From: UBA6170 sp034429975
GTDB taxonomy: Bacteria; Chloroflexota; Anaerolineae; Anaerolineales; Anaerolineaceae
Reading direction: 5' to 3'
Assembly (NCBI GenBank): GCA_034429975.1
Contig: DAOUFM010000146.1
Span: 124,001-188,000 of the forward strand
DNA length: 64,000 bases
Under the pieces are notes generated by a model. That model searched no databases, was not told the origin of the DNA, and saw nothing but the letters and a program-made list of their open reading frames with translations. Positions within the stretch are counted from its first letter, which is position 1; every line of letters begins with the position of its first letter. Positions 42,140 to 50,644 of this stretch are shown here, piece by piece. A program made the translations under genes and the position numbers.

Positions 42140-45049
42140 ATGGCTACTATATCTTTGAGAGAATATGTAAGAAAAATTGAAAACTTGATCGATACTGTTC
42201 AAATCGATCAGGCAATCAGCCATTGTAAACATATTTTGCATATCTACCCAAAGCATATCGATAGTTATCGATTATTAGGTAAAGCCTTACTCGAAAAGCA
42301 AAAATATACAGATGCATCCGATATTTTTCAAAGAGTTCTTTCTTCAATACCTGATGATTTTATTTCTCAGATTGGCATGTCCATTATTCGTGAAGACGAA
42401 AATAACATGGATGCAGCGATCTGGCACATGGAAAGAGCATTCGAGGTGCAACCTTCCAATAAAGCAGTACAGGACGAATTACGGCGGTTATATACAAAAC
42501 GGGATGGAATTGCTCCTCCGAAAATAAGGTTAACACGAGGGGCTTTGGTAAGGATGTACACCCGCGGAGAACTTTATAATCAGGCTGTTGCGGAAATCCT
42601 GGCAGCTCTTTCTGAAGATCCAAATCGGGTGGATCTTGAGGTTCTTTTGGCTAAAATATACTTTTTATTAGGCCAAAAAATTGACGCGACAGAAACTTGT
42701 AGTAAATTAATCAGCAAATTGCCGTATTGTTATGAAGCTAATAAGATCCTGTCTGAAATTTTGCCTGGTACCTCGAGAGAAGGTGACGTCAAGATTTTTA
42801 AGCAACGGGTGGTCGATCTGGATCCTTATTATCAATTTATTGATGAAAAATATTTATCTGCTGCGGATGTTCCAGAATCTAAGATCATGATTGAATACTT
42901 AGAATGGGATCCATCTTCAAGTCAAATCGAAGAACCTGATTGGATTCAATCCATTGGTTTCTCTTTCGATTCATTTGATGGTGATAAAGATGATTTTTCC
43001 AGTTGGATGAAAAGTTCTCCCCTGGACCAGGTCGAAGAAAATGAAACCTCAGAAGAGGTGGAAACAGAAAAAGAAATCTCCTTTTCTTTTGATGAATCAC
43101 TGGGAACTGAAGAAAATAAAGAACCTGATTTCGAAAATGATGTTTCTGAAATCTCAGAAGATCAAAAAACTTTAGAAGCAATCGATCTATCGCCAGATGA
43201 TACTCTTCCAGAATGGATAAAAGATGCTGGCTGGACATCTGCAGAGGCTCTTGATCCAGAATTGGAAAAAGGTTTTAATTTGGCTGAAAATATAATTGAA
43301 GATAATGGCGAGGGAGTTATTTCAAAAAATAAAGAAGAAGAAGAGGAAGCGATCGAACGGGCTGAAATTCCATCCTGGTTGCTAGAAATCGCACCCAAGG
43401 ACGAAATTTTTGAGGAACATGAAATTGATGATGTGGAGTTGAAAAATCTCGAGGACTTATTCGATAGAAGCAAATTAGATGTTTCTGAAACAGAGCAACC
43501 TGAAACGATTTCTGAATGGGAAAAAGAATTCTCAAATGACGAATCCGCTTTAATCGATGATTTCCTCAAAGGCCTGGACACCACCATGGCGGGAGCTTTT
43601 TCAGTTGATCAGATAGAGTCCGAAGAATCTCATAAAGATATTATGTCCATCCCTGAAGAAACTCAGGATAAAGATTTTATTCAGGAATTTGCAGATATCA
43701 ATTTTAGTGAACCAGTAAATGAAGTTACTGAAGTAACTTCTATTGTGGATGCTGACCTGTTCAAAGACCAAGAAGTAGATAAACATTCCCTTGGTCAAAT
43801 TATTTCAGAGCTTGAAACGGTAGAAAAAACTCCTTCTGAATCTGGCGATAATGACTGGTTAAATTCATTGGTTGTTGGGGAAGAATTTACTGATCATGAC
43901 AAAAACGCAACCTCTGAAGAAAATAAAGAAACCCCCGATTGGATTAAATCATTTGCCAATCTTGAAGATCAAGATACAGCTTCAACTGAAGAACATGATG
44001 AAAAATTACCGGATTGGTTATCAGAAGACGAATCAGTCGAGGAATCACAATTTGATAATATTCACATATATTTTGATGAAAAAGATGATGCAAATATAAA
44101 AGAAGCGGAAACAATCAATGAGGAAATCAGCTCGCTTGAAGAAATATCCGCTGAAAGCGCGCTAATTCCAGAAATAATCAATAAAGCTTTGAGTGAAGAT
44201 GAGGAAATCGACGATGAAAGAACGCTGGCTGAAGAATCGCTAAAAATGCTTGAAGAACAAATGATAAAAAATGAATTAGAAACAGAAGTACAAATAAACG
44301 AAGAAAATGAATTTCCAGATCATCTATATGAAAAAGAGGAAATAGACTCTGCTGGTCCAAAAGATGACCTTGAATCAGCTTTAGCATGGATGGAAGAATT
44401 ATCTCAAAAACACGGGGCTATAGAAGATACAGAAATGAGTGAGTCGCTTGTTCAGGGTGAAAAATTAGAAAAACTTGAAAATGAAATTGACACCACACCA
44501 AGTTGGTTAAAAGATCTTGAAATCGAAACGGATAAAGACTCAACACCAACAACTCCTCAACCAGACATCAGTGTCGACGAAGAAATATCAGTGCTAACAG
44601 ATGCTGTTGAAGATTCATCTTTGGAAGAGCCGATCGAACCCGTTTTTGAAAAAGAACATACAGAAACTGAAGAATTAGATGGTTCAGAAGAAATTTCTGA
44701 ACCGGTATCAGCAATGGAACCCCTGGAATTGCCGAAAACTGAGCAAGACCGTGCTATTACTGAAGAACCGCAGAAAGAATTAGAATTTTTGGTTCAAGAT
44801 ACAGAATTTGATGAAGCCACTCACTCACTTTTCAGTGGAAATATTGAGAAATCATTAGAAGTTTATAACGCATTTATTCAAAAAGGTGATTACCTACATG
44901 AGATTATCGGAAACATCCAAAATGCACTTGACCATTATTACCCAATCGACATTAACCTTTGGCAGGCGCTCGGAGATGCACATGTAAAAAATAATCAGCT
45001 TCAAAAAGCCCTTGATGCTTATTCAAAAGCTGAAGATTTACTTTTATAA
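42140..45049 (+). CDS. TPR protein with long acidic region and repeated Trp motifs
   Basis: A 969-residue cytosolic protein. N-terminal TPRs (about 10-210, for example AISHCKHILHIYPKHIDSYR) and a C-terminal TPR pair (about 895-965) flank some 640 residues rich in Glu and Asp, probably disordered. In this region short motifs of the type P-x-W-(L/I/M)-x-x recur: W268, W289, W359, W413, W573, W601, W626, W750 and W789 (for example PDWIKSF, PSWLKDL, LPEWIKDAGW). They look like spaced docking sites. It lies between rpoD and ndk. A scaffold role is inference; the function is unknown. Confidence 0.8.
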   Translation: MATISLREYVRKIENLIDTVQIDQAISHCKHILHIYPKHIDSYRLLGKALLEKQKYTDASDIFQRVLSSIPDDFISQIGMSIIREDENNMDAAIWHMERAFEVQPSNKAVQDELRRLYTKRDGIAPPKIRLTRGALVRMYTRGELYNQAVAEILAALSEDPNRVDLEVLLAKIYFLLGQKIDATETCSKLISKLPYCYEANKILSEILPGTSREGDVKIFKQRVVDLDPYYQFIDEKYLSAADVPESKIMIEYLEWDPSSSQIEEPDWIQSIGFSFDSFDGDKDDFSSWMKSSPLDQVEENETSEEVETEKEISFSFDESLGTEENKEPDFENDVSEISEDQKTLEAIDLSPDDTLPEWIKDAGWTSAEALDPELEKGFNLAENIIEDNGEGVISKNKEEEEEAIERAEIPSWLLEIAPKDEIFEEHEIDDVELKNLEDLFDRSKLDVSETEQPETISEWEKEFSNDESALIDDFLKGLDTTMAGAFSVDQIESEESHKDIMSIPEETQDKDFIQEFADINFSEPVNEVTEVTSIVDADLFKDQEVDKHSLGQIISELETVEKTPSESGDNDWLNSLVVGEEFTDHDKNATSEENKETPDWIKSFANLEDQDTASTEEHDEKLPDWLSEDESVEESQFDNIHIYFDEKDDANIKEAETINEEISSLEEISAESALIPEIINKALSEDEEIDDERTLAEESLKMLEEQMIKNELETEVQINEENEFPDHLYEKEEIDSAGPKDDLESALAWMEELSQKHGAIEDTEMSESLVQGEKLEKLENEIDTTPSWLKDLEIETDKDSTPTTPQPDISVDEEISVLTDAVEDSSLEEPIEPVFEKEHTETEELDGSEEISEPVSAMEPLELPKTEQDRAITEEPQKELEFLVQDTEFDEATHSLFSGNIEKSLEVYNAFIQKGDYLHEIIGNIQNALDHYYPIDINLWQALGDAHVKNNQLQKALDAYSKAEDLLL

Positions 45050-45071
45050 AAACAAATTTTGGAGGATTATT

Positions 45072-45527
45072 TTGGAAAAAACTTTTGTTCTGGTTAAACC
45101 AGATGGAGTTCAACGTGCCTTAATAGGAGAAATTATAGCAAGACTCGAAAAACGAGGACTAAAATTAGTTGCAGCTAAATTTATGAAAGTACCTGAAACC
45201 TTAGCTGAGAAACACTATGCCGTTCATAAAGGCAAACCCTTCTATGAAGGCTTAATAAAATATATTACTTCTGCCCCTGTTATGGCTATTGTTTTTGAAG
45301 GCAATAATGCAATTAATGCAGTGCGCCAAACAATGGGGCTGACAGATCCATTAAAGGCAAATCCCGGAACAATCAGACATGATTATGCTTTGTCGATCAG
45401 TCGGAATCTTACTCATGCTTCTGACTCACCTGAAAATGCAGAAAATGAAATTGCATTGTGGTTTACTCAGGAAGAAATAGTCAGTTGGGAAAAAGCAAAT
45501 GAAGACTGGATTAGTGGAGACAATTAA
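45072..45527 (+). CDS. ndk: Nucleoside diphosphate kinase
   Basis: A 151-residue NDK. It starts MEKTFVLVKPDGVQRALIGE, has AIVFEGNNAI, VRQTMGLTDPLKANPGTIRH and the active-site His in SRNLTHASDSPENAENEI. It transfers the terminal phosphate between nucleoside triphosphates and diphosphates. The usual NxxHGSD reads NLTHASD. The TTG start at 45072 is chosen because GGAGG lies six bases ahead and homologues begin here; the longer frame from 45012 is not needed. It follows the TPR gene by 22 bases and precedes a terminator. Confidence 0.96.
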   Translation: MEKTFVLVKPDGVQRALIGEIIARLEKRGLKLVAAKFMKVPETLAEKHYAVHKGKPFYEGLIKYITSAPVMAIVFEGNNAINAVRQTMGLTDPLKANPGTIRHDYALSISRNLTHASDSPENAENEIALWFTQEEIVSWEKANEDWISGDN

Positions 45528-45570
45528 GGGAAGTTTTAACCTCCAACAACACTGAACAATAATGCCGAAA

Positions 45571-45609
45571 AAAAAGCACCTTTAGAAGTTTTTTTCAAGG
45601 TGCTTTTTT
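45571..45609. terminator. Bidirectional terminator between ndk and the PadR gene
   Basis: GCACCTT at 45576-45582 pairs with AAGGTGC at 45597-45603, with an A run before and a T run after, so it can stop transcription from both converging genes. Confidence 0.88.
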
Positions 45610-46147
45610 ATTTAATATTTATCATGTCAAGCCAATCTAACATTGTTTGAATTTGCATGCTTCTATATTTGATCAATAGAATTTGAAATTGATCTTTTTC
45701 ATTCTCCAATAATTTGGTTTGATCTTTTATCCATTTTTGACACATGCTTTTTTGATTTTTTATCAGGTTGTGAACTTTCTGAGGTAAATATTCTTTTCCT
45801 ATAAAAAGTTTCACAAGGAATTCCTGGCGCATGTCTCTTCCCCGTTTAACCGGGGATGCTAACCAGTCAGCTAATTGTTCTTTTCCTCCGGCTGTAATGG
45901 TTAATAATTTTCGGTCGGGATATTGATTACCTTCAATCAATTGTTGGGAGAGAAATCCATCTTCAGAAAGTCGATCAAGGAAACCATAAAACTGGCTTTG
46001 CTTTAAAAACCAAATCCTTGAAAAAGAAGTTTCATGGATAATATATTTATATAATTCATACCCATACCAGGGTTTTTCAATAAAAAAACCTAATAAAGAA
46101 ATATACAAATTGTTTTCTATTTTATTTCTTGGGCTCATTTTCTTCAT
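45608..46147 (-). CDS. PadR family transcriptional regulator
   Basis: Up to 179 residues. The N-terminal PadR winged helix (about 10-95) shows LYISLLGFFIEKPWYGYELY, FLKQSQFYGFLDRLSEDGFL and RKLLTITAGGKEQLADWL; a helical C-terminal dimerisation domain follows. PadR proteins usually repress genes for transporters or detoxification; the target is not evident here. The first ATG (46147) overlaps a TATAAT box. The ATG at 46138 is seven bases after that box and may be the true, leaderless start (176 residues). Confidence 0.88.
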   Translation of the reverse strand: MKKMSPRNKIENNLYISLLGFFIEKPWYGYELYKYIIHETSFSRIWFLKQSQFYGFLDRLSEDGFLSQQLIEGNQYPDRKLLTITAGGKEQLADWLASPVKRGRDMRQEFLVKLFIGKEYLPQKVHNLIKNQKSMCQKWIKDQTKLLENEKDQFQILLIKYRSMQIQTMLDWLDMINIK

Positions 46148-46174
46148 TATATATGAAAATAATAAGTTTTTTAA
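46146..46174 (-). promoter_or_regulatory. Candidate promoter of the PadR gene
   Basis: On the minus strand TTAAAA (46174-46169), a 17-base spacer and TATAAT (46151-46146). The box overlaps the first possible ATG, which argues for use of the ATG at 46138. Confidence 0.4.
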
Positions 46175-46270
46175 ATAAGAAAGAAACCTTAGAGTTTCTG
46201 GAATAAGGTTTGTTTTTTAACGATTATAATTGAAGCTATTAATCAATTTATTTTGTTTCAGGAGCAGAAA

Positions 46271-46882
46271 TTGAGTTTTCCAAATCCTTTTTACCGATGG
46301 CGCCCCCATCCCTGGCATGGATTAGAAATTGGGTCGAACTCTCCAAAAGAGGTCAACGCCTTTATTGAGCTATCCCCTTTTGATTTAGTAAAATATGAAG
46401 TAGATAAAGTAACTGGTTATTTACGGGTTGACCGACCACAAAGAACCTCTTCTCAACCGCCCACATTATATGGTTTTATACCTAGAACCTATTGTGGAGA
46501 GCGCGTTCAACGATTATCTCCAAAATCAAATAAGGGGGATGGAGACCCTTTGGATATTTGTGTCATTAGCGAACGCCCAATCACAAAATCCGAAATCATA
46601 TTGACAGCCAGAGTAATCGGTGGAATTCAAATGATTGATGATGGAGAAGCCGATGACAAAATCATTGCAGTTTTATCTAACGACAATTTTTGGCAAAATG
46701 CTTATGATTTGTCAGACGTTTCGAAAGTGTTAATTGATCGTTTAACCCATTACTTCGGAACATATAAATTGTCTCCCGGCAAAGAGGATACTACATTCAT
46801 CGTAGGTACCTTCGGTGCTGAACATGCATACAAGGTAATTGAAGCCGCTATTGAAGATTATGATCAAATGTTTGGCAAATAA
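46271..46882 (+). CDS. ppa: Soluble inorganic pyrophosphatase (family I)
   Basis: A 203-residue enzyme with the family I core: FIELSPFDLVKYEVDKVTGY, YGFIPRTYCGERV, and the metal-binding GDGDPLDICV near residues 93-102, then ADDKIIAVL. It hydrolyses PPi to drive biosynthetic reactions. The N-terminal WRPHPWHGLEIG extension is typical of a bacterial subgroup. The start is the TTG at 46271, with AGGAG just ahead. A second, membrane-bound PPase (hppA) is 6 kb away, so PPi use is divided between two enzymes. Confidence 0.94.
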   Translation: MSFPNPFYRWRPHPWHGLEIGSNSPKEVNAFIELSPFDLVKYEVDKVTGYLRVDRPQRTSSQPPTLYGFIPRTYCGERVQRLSPKSNKGDGDPLDICVISERPITKSEIILTARVIGGIQMIDDGEADDKIIAVLSNDNFWQNAYDLSDVSKVLIDRLTHYFGTYKLSPGKEDTTFIVGTFGAEHAYKVIEAAIEDYDQMFGK

Positions 46883-46969
46883 ACTTAGCCATTGCAAAAA
46901 CATTGGTTTCACAAATTAACAACTGGAATTTCAAGCTAGCTTTTCCTTTATATTAAGGATACTTAGTGA

Positions 46970-47773
46970 TTATTCAATTTTAATATTTTCGAGATTCTCC
47001 TCCGTCTGAGGATATTTCATATCCAAAGACTTTAAGGTTTTAACAATAATAGAACCAATCAACCAATTCCTGTACCAATTTCGATTAGCAGGAATAATAT
47101 ACCAGGGCGCATAATTAGTAGAAGTTTTAGAGAATACATCCTCAAAAGCAGTTTGATATTCATCCCAAAGCAGCCGTTCTTTTAAGTCACTGGATGAAAA
47201 TTTCCATTGTTTTTCCGGCATATCCAAACGCTCTTGTAACCGAGTTTTTTGTTCTTCTTTGGAGATATGTAAAAAGAATTTCAAAATTGTTGTGCCTTCA
47301 TCTGCCAGGATTTTTTCAAAGTGGTTGATTTGTTGAAATCTTTTCTCCCAAACATTCTTAGGAACAAGGTTGTGCACCCTAACCACTAAAACATCTTCAT
47401 AATGACTACGGTTAAAGATAACCATCTCCCCATTTCCTGGAGTTTGTTTATGGATCCGCCATAAATAATCATGGGCTAATTCTTCACTATTTGGAACTTT
47501 GAAGCTGGCTACGCGCACTCCAGACGGATTCACTCCATCAAAAACTGCTCTAATCACGCCGTCTTTCCCACCTGTATCCATGGCTTGCAGTATGATGAGG
47601 ACTTTGTGCTTTTGTTCGGCATATAAGAGCTCTTGTAATCTTTCTAATTCTTGATTGATAAGAAGAAATTCTTCCTTCGCCTCTTTTTTTCCGCCAGACC
47701 AGGCTGATTTATCATCAGGATCCCAATCCTTTAAATTAATCTTTAGACCCGGCTTTACACGATATTTATTCAT
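46970..47773 (-). CDS. ppk2: Polyphosphate kinase 2 family protein
   Basis: A 267-residue PPK2. The Walker A-like motif is LQAMDTGGKDGVIRAVFDGV and the Walker B-like motif is MVIFNRSHYEDVLVVRVH, followed by a lid with KTRLQERLDMPEKQWKFS. PPK2 enzymes transfer phosphate between polyphosphate and AMP/ADP or other nucleotides. The ATG at 47773 gives MNKYRVKPGLKINLKDWDP, the usual PPK2 N-terminus, with GGGAG ahead; the frame is open to 47827. Its neighbours Ppa, Ndk and HppA all handle phosphoanhydrides. Confidence 0.92.
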   Translation of the reverse strand: MNKYRVKPGLKINLKDWDPDDKSAWSGGKKEAKEEFLLINQELERLQELLYAEQKHKVLIILQAMDTGGKDGVIRAVFDGVNPSGVRVASFKVPNSEELAHDYLWRIHKQTPGNGEMVIFNRSHYEDVLVVRVHNLVPKNVWEKRFQQINHFEKILADEGTTILKFFLHISKEEQKTRLQERLDMPEKQWKFSSSDLKERLLWDEYQTAFEDVFSKTSTNYAPWYIIPANRNWYRNWLIGSIIVKTLKSLDMKYPQTEENLENIKIE

Positions 47774-47845
47774 CTTTATTAACTCCCATAATATTTGGTC
47801 TTGTTTATTCTGATCTCGAAAGAACAAAACTATACGAATTTTCTT

Positions 47846-48289
47846 TTACGGTCCAGCCGTAATTTCAAAAGAATTCCGAACCCATTCATTCATTCCTCCA
47901 GACATGCTGGAAACATTATTTAGTCCCGAGCTTCTTAATAAGTTAGCTGCCGTTCTACTTCTATTGCCAGACCGGCAAACCACCACGATTGGTTGATCTG
48001 CAGGTAGTTCAGAAATTCTGTTTTCCAGTTCTCCCAAAGGAATTAATGTGGCTCCTGGGATATGAACAGCCTCCCATTCATTAGGTTCTCGAACATCCAG
48101 AATAAAGGCTCCTTCGTCTCGCATCTTGTTGGCATCCAAAACACTAATCTCTATGGGTGCATTATCGAGATTTTTAGTAAAAGTTTGTATGCCATAAACT
48201 ACAAACAGCGCGAGAACAGCCAGTCCCCCTAAAATTAACCAGATTTTTTTATTGATTGGATTTTTGTTTTTATTTTCTTTTGTCTTCAC
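47846..48289 (-). CDS. Membrane-anchored rhodanese-like protein
   Basis: A 147-residue protein with an N-terminal membrane helix (about 15-33) and an extracytoplasmic rhodanese domain (about 48-145). It shows GAFILDVREPNEWEAVHIPG and the catalytic loop VVCRSGNRSRTAANLL with the active Cys near 104. Rhodanese domains carry persulfide sulfur. The location outside the membrane is inferred from the signal-anchor and positive inside residues. The GTG start has GGAG eight bases ahead. Confidence 0.9.
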   Translation of the reverse strand: MKTKENKNKNPINKKIWLILGGLAVLALFVVYGIQTFTKNLDNAPIEISVLDANKMRDEGAFILDVREPNEWEAVHIPGATLIPLGELENRISELPADQPIVVVCRSGNRSRTAANLLRSSGLNNVSSMSGGMNEWVRNSFEITAGP

Positions 48290-48424
48290 ACTGGCACTCC
48301 TGAATTTTTCATTTTTCTATTTTTACCAGATTTTTCTGTTCCATCACACAAATTATGGATACTTTATTTATAATCAATTTATTATGTTAGAAAAATACTA
48401 TTCTTAATCCGAAAAGAATATTCT

Positions 48425-49309
48425 ATGAGGATCCTTCTTTTTCAAATAAACCCTGAATTTAGAAAATATTTAATTAAAAACTCAATCCTGAACAATTATT
48501 GGAATGTAAATTATTTTTATTTTAAGGTTTCATCCAGAGTAGCTTCAATGGATTATGAGAACTTATTAATCCAATGCAGTCATTTTATTAATGTTCAATT
48601 TTCTAAAAGATTCGATATCCATGTTTACGAGGTAAATAAGGAGTACTTGCTTGATAATAAAATTAAAGCAAAAGAACTCTCCTGGGAAATTTTTTATCAA
48701 TTTAATCATTGGATTAAAGTTAATAATGGTATTTATGATCAAAATCTGAGATGGGATATATCTGGGTTTACAGGACGTATTATCGACTTTTACAAGGATG
48801 AGCGTCATACCCTCTTCTTAATTTCTTTATCATTAGAATTATTAAATTCAATTCCTATTCATCACTTCCAATCCACTGATTTCGAATTCTCACCTTTTTA
48901 CGTAACCCTCGCTTCTAGTTTATTTACGCCTTTACTCTCCCCGGACATTGTGCATGATGAAAATGAAGGAATTATCAAAAAGATGATGAATGTTTTCAAG
49001 AAATCAGTTTTAATCCAGGATAAGCTTTATAAAAACCTGGATGAATTTCTGATCTATTGTTCAAGCGTATTTGACAACCAGTTGCGAAAAAATGAAGTTA
49101 ATTATGTAAAAACAATCGAACAGAAAACGATTGTCTGGAAAAATTTGATCAGTATCGATGATAAATTTGGAATTTGGGGTTTATTTTATGATGGTGAAAG
49201 AATTATTCAGATTCCTATCACGGATATTGAGACCATCATAGGCAATCATGAACTGAATAATATACTCAGTGAATATAAAAAAATAATGAATTTCCTTTTA
49301 CCTTTATAA
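48425..49309 (+). CDS. Hypothetical protein, 294 residues
   Basis: I do not recognise this protein. It is soluble, rich in aromatic residues and Ile/Asn, with no signal peptide. Visible blocks are NYWNVNYFYFKVSSRV (about 24-39), LRWDISGFTGRIIDFYKDER (about 107-126) and FGIWGLFYDGERIIQIPITD near the C-terminus. The reading frame is intact and ends in a strong terminator, so it is probably a real single-gene unit. Codon use is even more AT-rich than its neighbours, which may mean later acquisition; this is a visual impression only. Confidence 0.6.
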   Translation: MRILLFQINPEFRKYLIKNSILNNYWNVNYFYFKVSSRVASMDYENLLIQCSHFINVQFSKRFDIHVYEVNKEYLLDNKIKAKELSWEIFYQFNHWIKVNNGIYDQNLRWDISGFTGRIIDFYKDERHTLFLISLSLELLNSIPIHHFQSTDFEFSPFYVTLASSLFTPLLSPDIVHDENEGIIKKMMNVFKKSVLIQDKLYKNLDEFLIYCSSVFDNQLRKNEVNYVKTIEQKTIVWKNLISIDDKFGIWGLFYDGERIIQIPITDIETIIGNHELNNILSEYKKIMNFLLPL

Positions 49310-49340
49310 AAGGGATTATCTGTCAGCGATAATCCCTTTT
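49308..49340. terminator. Bidirectional terminator after the orphan gene
   Basis: AAAAGGGATTATC (49308-49320) and GATAATCCCTTTT (49328-49340) form a perfect 13-base stem with a 7-base loop. A run on the left and T run on the right let it serve both converging genes. Confidence 0.9.
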
Positions 49341-49364
49341 GTCAGCCATTAATAGTCTTCAAAT

Positions 49365-50558
49365 TTATTGAACTATTCTTGGAGCAAGCCAAAAGACTTC
49401 AGAAGTCGTATTCGAACGATTGCTTATACCTAAAATAAACTCGATATTTTTTCCTTCATAACTACCTAAATCAATATCAATAGAAGTGATTTTTTCATCA
49501 TAAGTCTCAATCCATTTTCCGAGATTAATTGGTACACCACCGTCTATTTTTGCATCTACACTAATAGTCACATTGCAGCTTTTATTACCATCCAGACAGC
49601 CGACGATTGCTTTGAAACTGGCGCCATTTAGTATTTTGATGGCTGGATAAAATCCTTGAATCCAGCTTCCATTATCACCTTCCAGGTGCATTTGAATAGT
49701 TCTTTCATCATCAACATATCCATTTTCTAATTTCGGTTTTGTTAACACAGCAACAGATGCTTTCGTTAAGCTTTTATCTGAATCACATGGTTTTCTGACA
49801 ACATCATAATTACTCTTCCAATTTGCTAAACAGATTTTTGCCACAAAATCCAATGGGTAAATTTCAGTTGGCACATCCTCACTTTTATAATTCCCCACCT
49901 TAATAATCACCCAAAAAGTCTTATCGGCATTTGGTCCTACGCCGAACACCTTTCCCTGGGTATTACGCAACATCCATTCGCCTTTATATTCTCCTGAGTT
50001 CTTAGGAGATTTTAATTCAATAGAAATATCAATTTCTTCTCCCGGTTTTACTGTAGTTCCGATTTTACTAGCAGCTTTTCCGTCCATTGCATTACCACTT
50101 GAAAAGACCAATTCATAATCTGAGGTCCAGGTCGTTTGTCCATCATTCTTCAAACGCCAGGTTTTCGTAAATGATGTTTCAGAAGGCACGATTGTATTGT
50201 CAGGATAAGTGACATCTTTTATAAAGGTCGCTTTATCGGTCGGCATTGGAGTAAATGAAGGTAAAGGCGTAAAAAATGGCGTTGAAGTAGATACGGTTTG
50301 CTGCTGATCTTGACCTTCCATTTGAGTTGGTCCGGATGTTGGATCAATAACATTCGCGGTAGGTAGATTTGAAATTTCTGTTGCATTAGAAACCATTGTT
50401 GCAAAGGCTTGTTCGGTTGCTAATGCCTGAACAGTCTGCATCGCATCCGTACTGACAGTACCTGGATCAGTTGGTTTTATATATTGTTTGGTTAAATTAC
50501 ATGCAGATAAGCTAGTGAATAGTAAAACTAAACTAAATAAAACAATCATTCTCTTCAT
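49365..50558 (-). CDS. Lipoprotein with NBR1-like Ig domain
   Basis: A 397-residue exported lipoprotein. The signal peptide ends in a lipobox LSAC (Cys20). After a Thr/Pro-rich linker (about 40-105), residues 110-220 match the NBR1 Ig-like (four-Trp) domain: FIKDVTYPDNTIV, FTKTWRLKNDGQTTW, GEEIDISIELKSP and GEYKGEWMLRNTQGKVFG. The last 170 residues are a second beta-rich domain. It is probably a surface binding protein; the ligand is unknown. AGGAG precedes the ATG. Confidence 0.88.
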   Translation of the reverse strand: MKRMIVLFSLVLLFTSLSACNLTKQYIKPTDPGTVSTDAMQTVQALATEQAFATMVSNATEISNLPTANVIDPTSGPTQMEGQDQQQTVSTSTPFFTPLPSFTPMPTDKATFIKDVTYPDNTIVPSETSFTKTWRLKNDGQTTWTSDYELVFSSGNAMDGKAASKIGTTVKPGEEIDISIELKSPKNSGEYKGEWMLRNTQGKVFGVGPNADKTFWVIIKVGNYKSEDVPTEIYPLDFVAKICLANWKSNYDVVRKPCDSDKSLTKASVAVLTKPKLENGYVDDERTIQMHLEGDNGSWIQGFYPAIKILNGASFKAIVGCLDGNKSCNVTISVDAKIDGGVPINLGKWIETYDEKITSIDIDLGSYEGKNIEFILGISNRSNTTSEVFWLAPRIVQ

Positions 50559-50644
50559 TACCAGCTCCTAATTATTTCTTAATAAATAAGACGAAATTGG
50601 TCAAATTATAGTTCCACTTTAATAAATCAGTTAGAATTGTGCGC

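Noticed and set aside
43162..43587. 141-residue Ser-rich antisense ORF in the TPR gene
   Set aside because: It is the complement of Glu/Asp-rich coding sequence, where antisense stops are rare; the Ser/Phe bias is a by-product.
45012..45071. N-terminal extension of Ndk
   Set aside because: Homologues begin at the TTG at 45072, which has an ideal GGAGG site; the extension overlaps the TPR gene.
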